Assembly (NCBI GenBank): GCA_023145315.1
Contig: JAGLEA010000094.1
Location: 1-20,901, forward strand
DNA from: Psychrilyobacter sp.
GTDB taxonomy: Bacteria; Fusobacteriota; Fusobacteriia; Fusobacteriales; Fusobacteriaceae
Direction: 5' to 3'
DNA: 20,901 nt
The translations under genes were made by a program, and so were the position numbers. Positions 1 through 8,818 of this stretch are shown here, in pieces. Under the pieces are notes generated by a model, which was given only the letters and a program-made list of their open reading frames with translations, made no database searches and had not been told where the DNA came from. Within the stretch, counting starts at the first letter, position 1. The number at the start of each line of letters is the position of its first letter.

Positions 1-23
1 CTTTCTTGCGTTTAACAAATTAA

Positions 24-1142
24 CTAGTAAAGATTTCTATAGATTTTAATAATATCATCTCTATCTAAATTAACATAGTTATTAGCTAAAAGTCTTTGTT
101 GTCCAGTAAGAACTGCATCAGCAAAACTTTCAATTTCATTTTCTTTCATACCATATTCTCTTAAAGGTTTTCTAGAAAGTAGTTTATCTAAAACTTTTGA
201 CAACTCAGTATATATATCTTCCCCTTCAGGAGTTTTCATGATATCTCCTAAAACTTTATTTACTTGGCTAATTTTTCCATTAGGATCTTTAGCTAAATAA
301 GTTTTAAATACTTCAGTAAAAAATTGGTAGTTAGCTTCTCCGTGAGGAACATGATATACTCCACCTAAAGGATAAGATAGTGCATGTACAGCTCCTACAC
401 CAGCATTTCCAAATGCTATTCCAGCATAGTTACTTCCAATCATGAAATCTTTAATAATCTCATGTCTATATTCTTCACCTTTTTCTAAAATTTCCATATA
501 TCCTTTTAAAATCATTTCGATAGCTTTTATACTATACATCTCAGTATAAGGATTAGCTTTAGGAGATACAAATCCTTCTATAGCATGGATTAAAGCATCT
601 ATTGAGCTAGTAACAAAAAACTTAAATGGTAAGTTTTCTAATAATTTTGGAATTAAAACTGCACTTTCAGGATATAGTTGATCTACTGCTAATCCCATTT
701 TAGTTTTTTTAGATTTAATTTCAGAGATAGCAATATTAGTTACCTCACTACCTGTACCACAAGTTGTAGGGACTATCACTAATTCTCTAACTTTTTTAAT
801 TTCGACTGTTTTTTCAAAATAATTTAAGCAAGTATCTGTATCTTCTAATATTAATAATTTTGAAATATCAATAACAGATCCACCACCTACTGCAATTACT
901 CTATTAATATTTTTCCCTCTAATAGCTGCCATGATATCATCTATAGTCTCATCTGATGGTTCACCACTACCGAAGTCTTCAAAGAATAAATTCTCTGTTT
1001 TTAAATTTAATTGTTTCATATAGTTATCAAAAAGAAAGTTATGTGTAAAAAGTAGATCACCTTCTCCAATTTTAAATTCTTCTGCAAAACATTTAAACTC
1101 TTCAAACATATGTATTTCAGGTTGTATCTTTAAAAGTCTCAT
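24..1142 (-). CDS. 4hbD: 4-hydroxybutyrate dehydrogenase (iron-type alcohol dehydrogenase family)
   Basis: This protein reduces succinate semialdehyde to 4-hydroxybutyrate with NAD(P)H in the cytoplasm, the third step from succinate to crotonyl-CoA. Its 372 residues are normal for group III metal-dependent alcohol dehydrogenases. Seen in the sequence: the nucleotide-binding loop GGGSVID at residues 86-92 with K95, the TTCGTGSE segment at 126-133, and the metal ligands D182, H186, H253 and H267, spaced as in the FucO/4HbD family. The start is supported by AGGAGA at 1151-1156, 8 nt upstream, lying just before the stop of the upstream gene (15-nt gap). It is the last gene of the minus-strand operon visible here; no terminator is seen in positions 1-23. 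A general iron-type alcohol dehydrogenase would look similar, but the succinate-semialdehyde dehydrogenase and CoA-transferase neighbours make the 4-hydroxybutyrate role likely. Confidence 0.88.
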   Translation of the reverse strand: MRLLKIQPEIHMFEEFKCFAEEFKIGEGDLLFTHNFLFDNYMKQLNLKTENLFFEDFGSGEPSDETIDDIMAAIRGKNINRVIAVGGGSVIDISKLLILEDTDTCLNYFEKTVEIKKVRELVIVPTTCGTGSEVTNIAISEIKSKKTKMGLAVDQLYPESAVLIPKLLENLPFKFFVTSSIDALIHAIEGFVSPKANPYTEMYSIKAIEMILKGYMEILEKGEEYRHEIIKDFMIGSNYAGIAFGNAGVGAVHALSYPLGGVYHVPHGEANYQFFTEVFKTYLAKDPNGKISQVNKVLGDIMKTPEGEDIYTELSKVLDKLLSRKPLREYGMKENEIESFADAVLTGQQRLLANNYVNLDRDDIIKIYRNLY

Positions 1143-1157
1143 ATATATAATCTCCTA

Positions 1158-2528
1158 TTATTTCCAGATTTCTTCATCAGTAGGTGCAATCACATCTTCT
1201 CTAACAAGCCCAATGTTAGAAATATTAATAAGGTGTTTGTAATCTAAGTTTTCAGAGATAATATTATTTCCCCAAGTTCCACAACCTAAAGTAGTTGTAG
1301 GAGCAAATCCATTAAAGAATGATCCACCAGCAGTTGTAGAAGATGGTGCATTTACAACTAATCTACTAATTGTAAGATGTTGACCTGCTAATTCAATGTG
1401 TTTCATATTATTTGAATGGATAGCTGCAGTATGTCCTTTTCCTTCTAAATCAAGATTTGTTTGAGCAATCTCAAGTGCTTCATCAAAAGTTTCATAAGTA
1501 TAAGCTGATAAAACTGGGCACATTTTTTCTTTAGAAAGATCATCGATAGCTCCAGCACCTTTACTTTTTAATAAGATTACTTTTGCTTCTTCTGGAACTG
1601 CTACTCCAGCCATTTTTGCTATAGTTTGTACTGATTGACCAACAACATCTTTATTCATATGTCCATCAACAAAAATAGTTGTTCTAAATTTCTCTACTGT
1701 TTCTTCATCTTCGACATAGAATGCACCGTTATTTTGAAGAGCTTTAATAACTTCATCATACTTATCAGCTGGTGCTATAACTGTTTGTTCACCAGAACAA
1801 ATAATTCCATTGTCAAATTTTCTACCGTTAATTATTTTTAGAGTAGCATCATTATAATCAATATCTCTATCTAAAATAACTTGAACATTTCCTGCTCCTA
1901 CACCGTAAGAAGGTTTTCCACTTGAATAAGCAGCTCTTACCATTGCCATTCCACCAGTAGCTAACACAACATCTACACTGCTCATAAGAAGATTAGTTGC
2001 CTCGATAGAAGTCTCAGAGATAACTTGAATTGCATTTTTAGGATATCTAATACCAGCTTTTGCAATAGCAATTTCTACTCTAGCAATAGTTTCAAAACTA
2101 CATTTTTTAGATCTAGGATGTGGAGCTACAATGATACTATTTCCACCTTTAACAGCAAACATAGCATTACACATTGGAGTAACAATAGGGTTTGTTGTAG
2201 GAGTTACTGCTCCTATAACACCAATAGGTTTAGCAACTTTAATTAAGTTTTTCTCTAAATCTCTACCTATAATACCAACAGTTTTTTTATCTTTAATATT
2301 ATGCCAAATAGTTTTTGATTTACCTCTATTTTTAGCAACTTTATCTTCATAAACACCCATTCTTGTTTCTTTTATAGCCATCTCTGCTAAATCTTCAGCA
2401 TTATCATAAACTGTTTTAGCTAATATTTTTACAATTGCATCTAATTCTTCCTGAGAATATCCTGCTAATTCTTTTTGTGCTACTCTTGCTTTTTCCATTA
2501 ATCCATCGATATATAACTTTGCTTCCAT
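1158..2528 (-). CDS. sucD: CoA-acylating succinate-semialdehyde dehydrogenase
   Basis: It reduces succinyl-CoA to succinate semialdehyde, releasing CoA, with NAD(P)H. The 456-residue protein is a CoA-acylating aldehyde dehydrogenase. Seen: the TPTTNP segment around 109-114, the GAGNVQ segment at 211-216, and the catalytic cysteine C244 in the context NGIICSGEQ. It lacks the C-terminal alcohol dehydrogenase domain of AdhE, so it is the stand-alone type. The start has AGGAGG at 2536-2541, 7 nt upstream. It lies between cat1 (57-nt gap) and 4hbD (15-nt gap), the same set of genes as the classic C. kluyveri succinate cluster. Acetaldehyde or butyraldehyde dehydrogenases of the same fold are the alternative, but the context argues for succinyl-CoA. 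Confidence 0.9.
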   Translation of the reverse strand: MEAKLYIDGLMEKARVAQKELAGYSQEELDAIVKILAKTVYDNAEDLAEMAIKETRMGVYEDKVAKNRGKSKTIWHNIKDKKTVGIIGRDLEKNLIKVAKPIGVIGAVTPTTNPIVTPMCNAMFAVKGGNSIIVAPHPRSKKCSFETIARVEIAIAKAGIRYPKNAIQVISETSIEATNLLMSSVDVVLATGGMAMVRAAYSSGKPSYGVGAGNVQVILDRDIDYNDATLKIINGRKFDNGIICSGEQTVIAPADKYDEVIKALQNNGAFYVEDEETVEKFRTTIFVDGHMNKDVVGQSVQTIAKMAGVAVPEEAKVILLKSKGAGAIDDLSKEKMCPVLSAYTYETFDEALEIAQTNLDLEGKGHTAAIHSNNMKHIELAGQHLTISRLVVNAPSSTTAGGSFFNGFAPTTTLGCGTWGNNIISENLDYKHLINISNIGLVREDVIAPTDEEIWK

Positions 2529-2585
2529 TTTTGTTCCTCCTAAATATAATTTTTATTTATTATCTATATTAAACACAAACATTAT

Positions 2586-4085
2586 CTATTTTTTCATAGT
2601 TCCTTTCTCTAGGAAATTCATATGCCATGATAAGGCCTCACCTAAAATATGAGGTGTATGACAGCAGTGACATCTTTCACAAGATCTTTCGAAATAATCT
2701 CTCATTTGCTCTTTATAATCTGGATGAACACAATTATCAATAATAGACTTAGCTTTTTCTTTAGGACTAAGACCTCTTAAATCTGCTACACCCTGATCTG
2801 TAACAATTACCATTGTGTCATGCTCTGTATGATCTACATGTGAAACCATAGGCACGATTGAAGATATTTTTCCATTTTTTGCAATAGAACTTGTACTAAA
2901 AATAGTTAGATAAGCATTTCTAGAAAAATCTCCTGATCCACCAATTCCATTCATCATCTTAGTACCCATAATATGAGTTGAGTTAACATTTCCATAGATA
3001 TCAACCTCTATAGCTGTATTCATAGCTATAACACCTAATTTTCTTGCTAATTCGGGACTATTTGATATTTCTAATGGTCTTAAAATTATTTTATCTTTAA
3101 AAAAATCGATATTTTCTCTAAATAATTTTTGTCCTCTAGGTGAAGGACTAATAGAACACGCTGAAGCGTTAACGATTTTTCCTGATAGGATAAGTTCTAG
3201 CATTGCATCTTGAACAACTTCTGTATAACAAGTCATATTTTCAAATTTAGAATCTCCAAGACCAGCAAGAACTGCATTAGCAACGTTCCCCACACCAGAT
3301 TGAAGTGGTAATAAATTTTTAGGAAGTTTTCCTAATTCAACTTGTTTTTCTAAGAAAGTGATAATATTATTTGAAATAGCTCTATCAACATCTGATATAG
3401 GGGCTAGATCTCTAACATTATCTTCCATATCTGAATAAACAATTGCTACAATTTTATTAGAGTCACATTCTATGTATGGAGTTCCAACTCTATCTTTAGA
3501 AGAATTAATTGGAATTGATTTTCTAAAAGGTGGATTATTTAAGGTATAGATATCAGACATTCCTTCTAACTCTAAAGGATGTTTTGAGCTTATCTCAACA
3601 ATTACCATATCTGCACTCTTAACAAATGAAGCTGAATTTCCAACAGCACTTGTAGGAATAATATTTCCATCTTCAGTAATGGCAATGGCTTCTATAATCG
3701 CTATATTAACTTTAGGTAAGCTACCATTTTTTAAGTATTGAGAGGAATGACTTAGATGCATATCAAGGTATTCTATTTTTCCACAATTGATATCTTTTCT
3801 AAGTTCCTTATTTGTTTGATAGGGTAATCTCTTTGCAATTATTCCTGCTTTTGCCCATGCACCATCTACTTCAGGACCTAATGAAGCACCTGAATAAAGT
3901 GTTATTTTCATATCTTCTTTAGAAGTTACAACTCTTTCAGCTAAAGCTAGAGGAACAACTTTTGGGTACCCTGAAGGTGTAAAACCACTAGTTCCTATAA
4001 CCATTCCATCTTTTATAAAGTTAGAAGCTTCTAGAGGAGTTGTAACTCTCTCTCTTAACTCTATTTTTCTAATTCTAGATTCCAT
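2586..4085 (-). CDS. cat1: Succinyl-CoA:acetate/acyl CoA-transferase (Cat1 type)
   Basis: It activates succinate to succinyl-CoA by taking CoA from acetyl-CoA or another acyl-CoA, the entry step of the succinate route. The 499-residue protein has the acetyl-CoA hydrolase/transferase fold. Seen: an N-terminal glycine-rich stretch GTSGFTPSG at 31-39, the CoA-loop SGVGNVANAV at 263-272, the presumed catalytic glutamate E289 in YTEVVQD, and NGIGGSGDFSRNA at 379-391. The C-terminus holds an unusual cysteine/histidine cluster (C469, C472, C474, C475, H476, H479) inside the otherwise conserved HTPH region. AAGGAGAA at 4092-4099 supports the start. It is about 40 residues shorter than I recall for the C. 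kluyveri enzyme. Acetyl-CoA hydrolase activity cannot be excluded from sequence alone. Confidence 0.88.
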   Translation of the reverse strand: MESRIRKIELRERVTTPLEASNFIKDGMVIGTSGFTPSGYPKVVPLALAERVVTSKEDMKITLYSGASLGPEVDGAWAKAGIIAKRLPYQTNKELRKDINCGKIEYLDMHLSHSSQYLKNGSLPKVNIAIIEAIAITEDGNIIPTSAVGNSASFVKSADMVIVEISSKHPLELEGMSDIYTLNNPPFRKSIPINSSKDRVGTPYIECDSNKIVAIVYSDMEDNVRDLAPISDVDRAISNNIITFLEKQVELGKLPKNLLPLQSGVGNVANAVLAGLGDSKFENMTCYTEVVQDAMLELILSGKIVNASACSISPSPRGQKLFRENIDFFKDKIILRPLEISNSPELARKLGVIAMNTAIEVDIYGNVNSTHIMGTKMMNGIGGSGDFSRNAYLTIFSTSSIAKNGKISSIVPMVSHVDHTEHDTMVIVTDQGVADLRGLSPKEKAKSIIDNCVHPDYKEQMRDYFERSCERCHCCHTPHILGEALSWHMNFLEKGTMKK

Positions 4086-4132
4086 ATAGTATTCTCCTTA
4101 TATTTTATTTTTATTTAACTTATTAATTTACT

Positions 4133-5497
4133 TTACATGGGTAACTTGTGTAAAATAATGGTGAAAAGAACCATTCCAAATAGTGCAAATGGATATGTTG
4201 CTGCATAACCTGCTGCTGGATCATCACTTCCGATAGCATCTACTGCTACTCCTAATCCTGGAGTTGATGTCATACCACCACAGATAGCACCAGAAAGCAT
4301 AATCCAATTTATTTTAAATACATATTTCCCAAGAATAAACCCAACAAGCATTGAAAATACTCCAACTGCTAAAGAAATAATACATAAGTATAATCCAGTT
4401 CCAAGAATAGAATCAATAGCAGCAAAACCATATCTAAGACCGACAATTCCTAAGAAAAAAGTAAGAGCCATATCTCTAATTATTCCAAGGATTTTTTTAT
4501 CCATTCTGAAATTCATATAACAAAGTTTTCCGAAATGTCCAAATATGATAGATGTAACTAAAACACCACCAGTAGAACCTAAACTAAAGTAACCTAGAGG
4601 TCCAAGATATATCTTAACCATACCAACTGTATATCCGATAGCACAAGTAAAAATAAATGCTAAAAGATCAAATGTAACAGGTTTTATTTTTTTAGCAGAA
4701 GATTTTTTTTCAGCTTCTTCCATCTCTTTTTTAAAGACTAGTTGTTCTTCATTTAAGTCTAATCCAAATATTTTAGGTATAAAGTTCATAGCAAAAATTA
4801 CAATCATAACTCCTACAGGGTAACCGATAGCATGTCCCACACCAACAGCAGCTTCTGATTTAGAGATATATGTCTCTTTTTGTTCAGGAGTTAAAGCTGT
4901 AGTGTTTTTAATAGTTAATTTACCAGTACTATCTATTTCTTTTAATATCTTTGCCTTCTTGATATCGCTAGTATTTTTAAATCCATCTACTTCACCTTCA
5001 GCATGCTCGTGGGCTGTTTCGATAGCAGCAGCTAATCCTGGAGAACTTGTTAAAGCACCAGTATAGACACCGGTAATCTCATAAGGATTTGAATCTTTAC
5101 TAAAGTAAGCAAAAGCATAAGTTGTTGCTGCACCAGTAAAGACAATAACGGCACCTAAGACTAAAAATTTTGCTCCATAGGTTTTTAATATAATGGCTAT
5201 TTTATCTGCAGCTAAAAGCCCAACTGAACAAACAAATAAAATTAAGAAAAGTAGAAAAAACTTTTTGTCCACAACTCTAATTTTTAACATGTTTTCATAA
5301 AAATTTACCGAAGCTCCACCAATGGAAATTTTATGGTTTGCAAGTTTAACTACTCCCCAACCTATTGCCAAACCTGTAAATAAAGCTCCTGATGTACCTA
5401 TTTTCAATAATCTACCTAAACATAATCCTGTAATAACAGTTATAAACATTAATATAAAAGGATTACTTATCCATTTTATCCAATCAAACGCTATCAT
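4133..5497 (-). CDS. AspT/YidE-like duplicated-domain membrane transporter (OrfY-like)
   Basis: This is a polytopic inner-membrane protein of 454 residues with about ten or eleven hydrophobic segments, for example 13-31, 35-52, 80-97, 109-131, 219-240, 275-293, 299-320, 341-360, 367-391 and 431-450. It has two related halves: the motif GALTSSPGLAAA at 147-158 recurs as GGMTSTPGLGVA at 407-418. This is the signature of the aspartate:alanine exchanger (AspT) family. A hydrophilic loop at about 162-215 and a second charged loop at 246-273 separate the halves, but the large TrkA-C/RCK-like central domains of true AspT are missing. AGGAGG at 5503-5508 supports the start. Its place between two CoA-transferase genes suggests transport of succinate, aspartate or 4-hydroxybutyrate. 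The substrate is inferred, not visible. The C. kluyveri cluster also has an uncharacterised membrane protein (orfY) here. Confidence 0.72.
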   Translation of the reverse strand: MIAFDWIKWISNPFILMFITVITGLCLGRLLKIGTSGALFTGLAIGWGVVKLANHKISIGGASVNFYENMLKIRVVDKKFFLLFLILFVCSVGLLAADKIAIILKTYGAKFLVLGAVIVFTGAATTYAFAYFSKDSNPYEITGVYTGALTSSPGLAAAIETAHEHAEGEVDGFKNTSDIKKAKILKEIDSTGKLTIKNTTALTPEQKETYISKSEAAVGVGHAIGYPVGVMIVIFAMNFIPKIFGLDLNEEQLVFKKEMEEAEKKSSAKKIKPVTFDLLAFIFTCAIGYTVGMVKIYLGPLGYFSLGSTGGVLVTSIIFGHFGKLCYMNFRMDKKILGIIRDMALTFFLGIVGLRYGFAAIDSILGTGLYLCIISLAVGVFSMLVGFILGKYVFKINWIMLSGAICGGMTSTPGLGVAVDAIGSDDPAAGYAATYPFALFGMVLFTIILHKLPM

Positions 5498-5527
5498 CTC
5501 TACCTCCTAATAAAATAGTTATTTTTT

Positions 5528-6847
5528 TCACTTAGAAAGGTTGGTATAAGTTGAATTATATCTTTCTTCCCACTTTTCAATAAGTTCTTCTCTAAAATTA
5601 GGGTGTGAAATACTAATTAGTAATCTTCCTCTTTCTTTTAGAGTTTGACCTTTCAATCGAATAATCCCATATTCTGTAACAATGTAATCTACATCATTTC
5701 TTGAAGTAGTTACGATTGCACCTTCATCTAATACAGAAACAATACGCGAAACTTTTCCTCTAGCAGCGGTAGATGGGATAGCAATAATTGATTTACCTCC
5801 ATTACTTAGAGATGCACCTCTTACAAAATCAACTTGTCCACCAACACCACTTATTTGTTTATATCCTATTGATTCTGAGCAAACTTGTCCAGTAAGATCA
5901 AGTTGAACACAAGAATTAATAGAAATTAATTTATCATTTTTTCCTATGATTGAAGGATTATTAACATAATCAACAGGATGAAATTCTACCATAGGGTTAT
6001 TATCAACATAATCATAGAGTGCTTTTGTACCCATAACAAAAGTTACAATCATCTTATCTTTATGTAGAGTTTTCTTTCTATTATTAATAACTCCTAATTT
6101 AACTAATTCTAGAACCCCATCTGAGATCATTTCAGAATGAATTCCTAAATCTTTTTTTTCTGTTAAAAATAATAGTGCTGCATCAGGAATTGCTCCTATT
6201 CCTAGTTGAAGTGTTGATCCGTCTTCTACAAGAGATGCACAATTTTTTCCAATAGCTTTTTCAATTTCACCGATTTTTGGTGGATTAAGTTCTATTAGAT
6301 GTTCGGAATGTTCTACAATATAATCTATATCTGATACATGGATAAATGAATCTCCCATTGTTCTAGGCATATGTTCATTGACTTGTGCAATAACAAGGGA
6401 AGCTTTTTCCGTAGCAGCTTTGATGTAATCGATAGATATTCCCATACTACAATTTCCGTGTTCATCTGGAGGACTAGTTTGAATAAGAACAGTGTCTACA
6501 GTTAAAAAATCCTCTTTAAATAATTTGGGAACTTCGTGAAAATAGCATGTTGTAAAATCAGCTATTCCAGATTGAACAGCTTTTCTTGTACTTGCACCTG
6601 CAAATAATGCATTGTGTCTAAAGTGAGGACTCATATCTTCACCGTTAACATAATCAGCATTTCCCATTGCAACCATATGAACAATTTCTAAATTTTCAAA
6701 TTTCTCTTTATTTTGAATTAAAGTTTCAAATAAAAATTTAGGTTCGGCACATGCATGAGATGTAACTATCCTAGAATTAGAAGTGATCTTCAAAATTGCT
6801 TCAGTAGCTGTAACCTTTTTTTCATTATATAATTCTTTCCATTTCAT
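5528..6847 (-). CDS. abfT: 4-hydroxybutyrate CoA-transferase
   Basis: It transfers CoA from acetyl-CoA or butyryl-CoA to 4-hydroxybutyrate, giving 4-hydroxybutyryl-CoA for the dehydratase. The 439-residue protein is a family I-like 4-hydroxybutyrate CoA-transferase (AbfT/Cat2/OrfZ). Seen: PPDEHGNCSMGIS around 126-138, the substrate segment QLGIGAIPDAAL at 214-225, the catalytic glutamate E239 in GIHSEM (matching Glu238 of the C. aminobutyricum enzyme), and GVGGQVDFVRGA in the C-terminal half. The ribosome site is weaker than elsewhere in the operon: AAGGA at 6860-6864 sits 12 nt from the ATG. It lies 25 nt after the NifU-like gene. It is clearly different in sequence from Cat1, so the operon carries two CoA-transferases with separate jobs. 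Confidence 0.9.
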   Translation of the reverse strand: MKWKELYNEKKVTATEAILKITSNSRIVTSHACAEPKFLFETLIQNKEKFENLEIVHMVAMGNADYVNGEDMSPHFRHNALFAGASTRKAVQSGIADFTTCYFHEVPKLFKEDFLTVDTVLIQTSPPDEHGNCSMGISIDYIKAATEKASLVIAQVNEHMPRTMGDSFIHVSDIDYIVEHSEHLIELNPPKIGEIEKAIGKNCASLVEDGSTLQLGIGAIPDAALLFLTEKKDLGIHSEMISDGVLELVKLGVINNRKKTLHKDKMIVTFVMGTKALYDYVDNNPMVEFHPVDYVNNPSIIGKNDKLISINSCVQLDLTGQVCSESIGYKQISGVGGQVDFVRGASLSNGGKSIIAIPSTAARGKVSRIVSVLDEGAIVTTSRNDVDYIVTEYGIIRLKGQTLKERGRLLISISHPNFREELIEKWEERYNSTYTNLSK

Positions 6848-6872
6848 AGTTCTTTCACGTCCTTAAATAATT

Positions 6873-7157
6873 CTATTTTTTAGATAATAATTGTCTTGCC
6901 ATATCCATTAGATCGTCAGAGACTCCTGTATCTAAAATAACATCTAAAACACCAATATTTTCTTCTAAAATTATTTTTTTCACAATGTGTTCTGTAGTTG
7001 CAGTGGCTTCACTACAACCACTACAACTTCCAATTAATTTTATAGTTAAAATATTAGATTTATAAGATATTATTTTGATATCGCCCCTATGCTCATTCAA
7101 AATGGGTCGAACTTTCTCTTTAAGAATTTTTTCTATTATCTCCATATTTTTCTCCAT
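6873..7157 (-). CDS. NifU C-terminal-domain iron-sulfur scaffold protein
   Basis: A 94-residue protein made of a single NifU-C (Nfu-type) domain. The cluster-binding motif is GSCSGCSEA, with C45 and C48. Nfu proteins bind a [4Fe-4S] cluster between two subunits and hand it to target enzymes. It lies directly after abfD, an enzyme with a [4Fe-4S] cluster and FAD, and the divergent operon makes at least nine cluster-rich subunits. I therefore infer a dedicated maturation role. The start at 7157 is chosen because AGGAGA at 7165-7170 lies 7 nt upstream; this site overlaps the abfD stop codon, suggesting translational coupling. An alternative start at internal Met5 lacks a well-placed ribosome site. 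Confidence 0.85.
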   Translation of the reverse strand: MEKNMEIIEKILKEKVRPILNEHRGDIKIISYKSNILTIKLIGSCSGCSEATATTEHIVKKIILEENIGVLDVILDTGVSDDLMDMARQLLSKK

Positions 7158-7168
7158 TAAATAATCTC

Positions 7169-8620
7169 CTAATCAATTATGTCTACTATATCTTTTACAA
7201 ATTGTTTTTTTCCTTGAATATTTCCTTGTCTAGAGATCATAATTCTCTGAGCTTGTGGAGAACCAGCACCATGCATTGATTCTGTTCTATACCCTACAGC
7301 TGATGATCCTAAAGTAAGGTTCTCAATAAATCTTAAAACTTTTTGTCTATTCTCAACAGGAACACTGGCATTTCCTGCAAAATACTTTCTACAAACAGCT
7401 CCTATTTCAGGATGATTGAAATCTGCTTCTCCAGGCATTGTTACCATTAATCCACCAGCAATATCTTCGGCTAATCTAGATATTTCATAAGGAAATCTTG
7501 TGATGTTTTGCTTACAAACATTTGCTAAAAGTAAGTTAACCATATAATTTCCAGCTTTCATTTGAGTTCCTTCAGTTGAACAAGCAATTCCACAAGCATA
7601 TAATGTTTCATTTAAATGAGTCATCTCAATTAATTTATCTTTAATATGAGAAGCTCTAGCAACTCCATTATACTCAGCAATTAATGCAGTAGCACCGATT
7701 AATGCATCACCAACACCAGTTTTACATCCACCATAACTTTGTCTATGGTATCCAGCAAATCTCTCTACTAACATTCCAGCAAATTCAACTTCACCATTTA
7801 GATATATTCTTTCATTTGGAATGAAAACATCATCAAAGACTACTAATGCTTCTTGTCCACCAAATTTAGGATTTCCAACGTCAATACTTCCACCTTCTAA
7901 TTTTCTAGAATCGCAAGATTGTCTTCCATATATCATAAAGATCCCCTTAGCATCTGTTTCTATTGAGAAAGAAACGGCGTAATCTTTGTCAGCTTCTCCC
8001 ATTGCAATTGTAGGCATAATTAGATGTTCATGTGAATTTACAGCTCCAGTTTGATGAGCTTTTGCTCCTCTAACTACGATTCCATCTGCTCTTTGTTCAA
8101 CAACATGTAAATAAAGATCTTCATCTGCTTGTTGATGAGGTGCTAACCCTCTATCTCCTTTAGGATCAGTCATTGCTCCATCAACTACTAAGTCATTATC
8201 TTGTACAAATTTCATATATCTTTTAAATCTTTCATGATATTCTGTTCCGTGAGCTTCATCAATTTCAAATGTAGTACTAAAAAGAGCATTAAATGCATCC
8301 ATACCTACACATCTTTGGAAACATGAAGCAGTTTTTTGACCTAATAATCTTTGCATCTTAACCTTGTTTTTTAAATCCTCTGTACTTTGATGAAGATGAC
8401 AAAATCTATTAACAACCTCACCAGTAATATTTGATTTAGCTGTCATAAGTTCTTTGTGTTCTTCTATATGAGCAAGATCATAAGTTGCTGCAATAGAATT
8501 AATAGACGGTCTAATTAAAGGATGATTAACAAAATCCTCTACAAGTACCCCTGTTACATAAACTTTTGTATTCATTTTTTCTAAACTTTTGATGTACTGT
8601 TCGCCGGTCATTAGTGCCAT
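7169..8620 (-). CDS. abfD: 4-hydroxybutyryl-CoA dehydratase / vinylacetyl-CoA delta-isomerase
   Basis: It converts 4-hydroxybutyryl-CoA to crotonyl-CoA through radical chemistry with FAD and a [4Fe-4S] cluster. The 483-residue protein aligns by eye with the C. aminobutyricum enzyme. The cluster ligands are present as C100 and C104 (ASCFQRC), H292 (YHRQS) and C299 (GGC), equivalent to its Cys99, Cys103, His292 and Cys299. Other family marks are FNALFSTTFEID at 110-121 and the FAD/substrate region HQTGAVNSHEH at 189-199. TTCCTCC at 8627-8633 (GGAGGAA on the coding strand) gives a strong ribosome site 6 nt from the start. It is the first gene of the minus-strand operon, driven by the promoter at 8686-8714. 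The aromatic 4-hydroxyphenylacetate 3-monooxygenase relatives lack this cysteine/histidine set, so the assignment is firm. Confidence 0.95.
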   Translation of the reverse strand: MALMTGEQYIKSLEKMNTKVYVTGVLVEDFVNHPLIRPSINSIAATYDLAHIEEHKELMTAKSNITGEVVNRFCHLHQSTEDLKNKVKMQRLLGQKTASCFQRCVGMDAFNALFSTTFEIDEAHGTEYHERFKRYMKFVQDNDLVVDGAMTDPKGDRGLAPHQQADEDLYLHVVEQRADGIVVRGAKAHQTGAVNSHEHLIMPTIAMGEADKDYAVSFSIETDAKGIFMIYGRQSCDSRKLEGGSIDVGNPKFGGQEALVVFDDVFIPNERIYLNGEVEFAGMLVERFAGYHRQSYGGCKTGVGDALIGATALIAEYNGVARASHIKDKLIEMTHLNETLYACGIACSTEGTQMKAGNYMVNLLLANVCKQNITRFPYEISRLAEDIAGGLMVTMPGEADFNHPEIGAVCRKYFAGNASVPVENRQKVLRFIENLTLGSSAVGYRTESMHGAGSPQAQRIMISRQGNIQGKKQFVKDIVDIID

Positions 8621-8685
8621 ATTTTATTCCTCCAAAATCTTTTTTAAAAAGCTTGATAAAGTGAAAAATTTATCTTATATATAAC

Positions 8686-8714
8686 ATAATAGCTAATAAA
8701 ATTATAAAAGTCAA
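8686..8714 (-). promoter_or_regulatory. Sigma70-type promoter of the abfD operon
   Basis: On the minus strand TTGACT (8709-8714) and TATTAT (8686-8691) are separated by exactly 17 bases, each 5/6 to the consensus. The predicted start of transcription is near 8679, giving a leader of about 58 nt before abfD. It is seen directly by pattern and is not tested. Confidence 0.75.
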
Positions 8715-8718
8715 GAAG

Positions 8719-8730
8719 AAACTTAAGTTT
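8719..8730. promoter_or_regulatory. 12-base palindrome next to the abfD -35 box
   Basis: AAACTTAAGTTT is a perfect palindrome lying 4 bases upstream of the abfD -35 element (minus strand sense) and between the two divergent promoters. Its place fits an activator or repressor operator. In such AT-rich DNA a 12-base palindrome can also occur by chance. Confidence 0.3.
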
Positions 8731-8766
8731 AATCTAATTATTTAAAATAATAAAAGTTCTAAAAAC

Positions 8767-8810
8767 TTGCTTTTTAATAACTATTACTGTATATTGTGTA
8801 TAGATATAAT
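8767..8810 (+). promoter_or_regulatory. Candidate promoter(s) of the hdr-flx-frd operon
   Basis: TTGCTT at 8767-8772 and TATATT at 8790-8795 are 17 bases apart. A second, perfect -10 hexamer TATAAT lies at 8805-8810 but has only a poor -35 (TATTAC) in front. Transcription would start near 8800-8818, leaving a leader of roughly 140-155 nt before hdrB. Which -10 is used cannot be decided by eye. Confidence 0.45.
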
Positions 8811-8818
8811 ACGTAATT

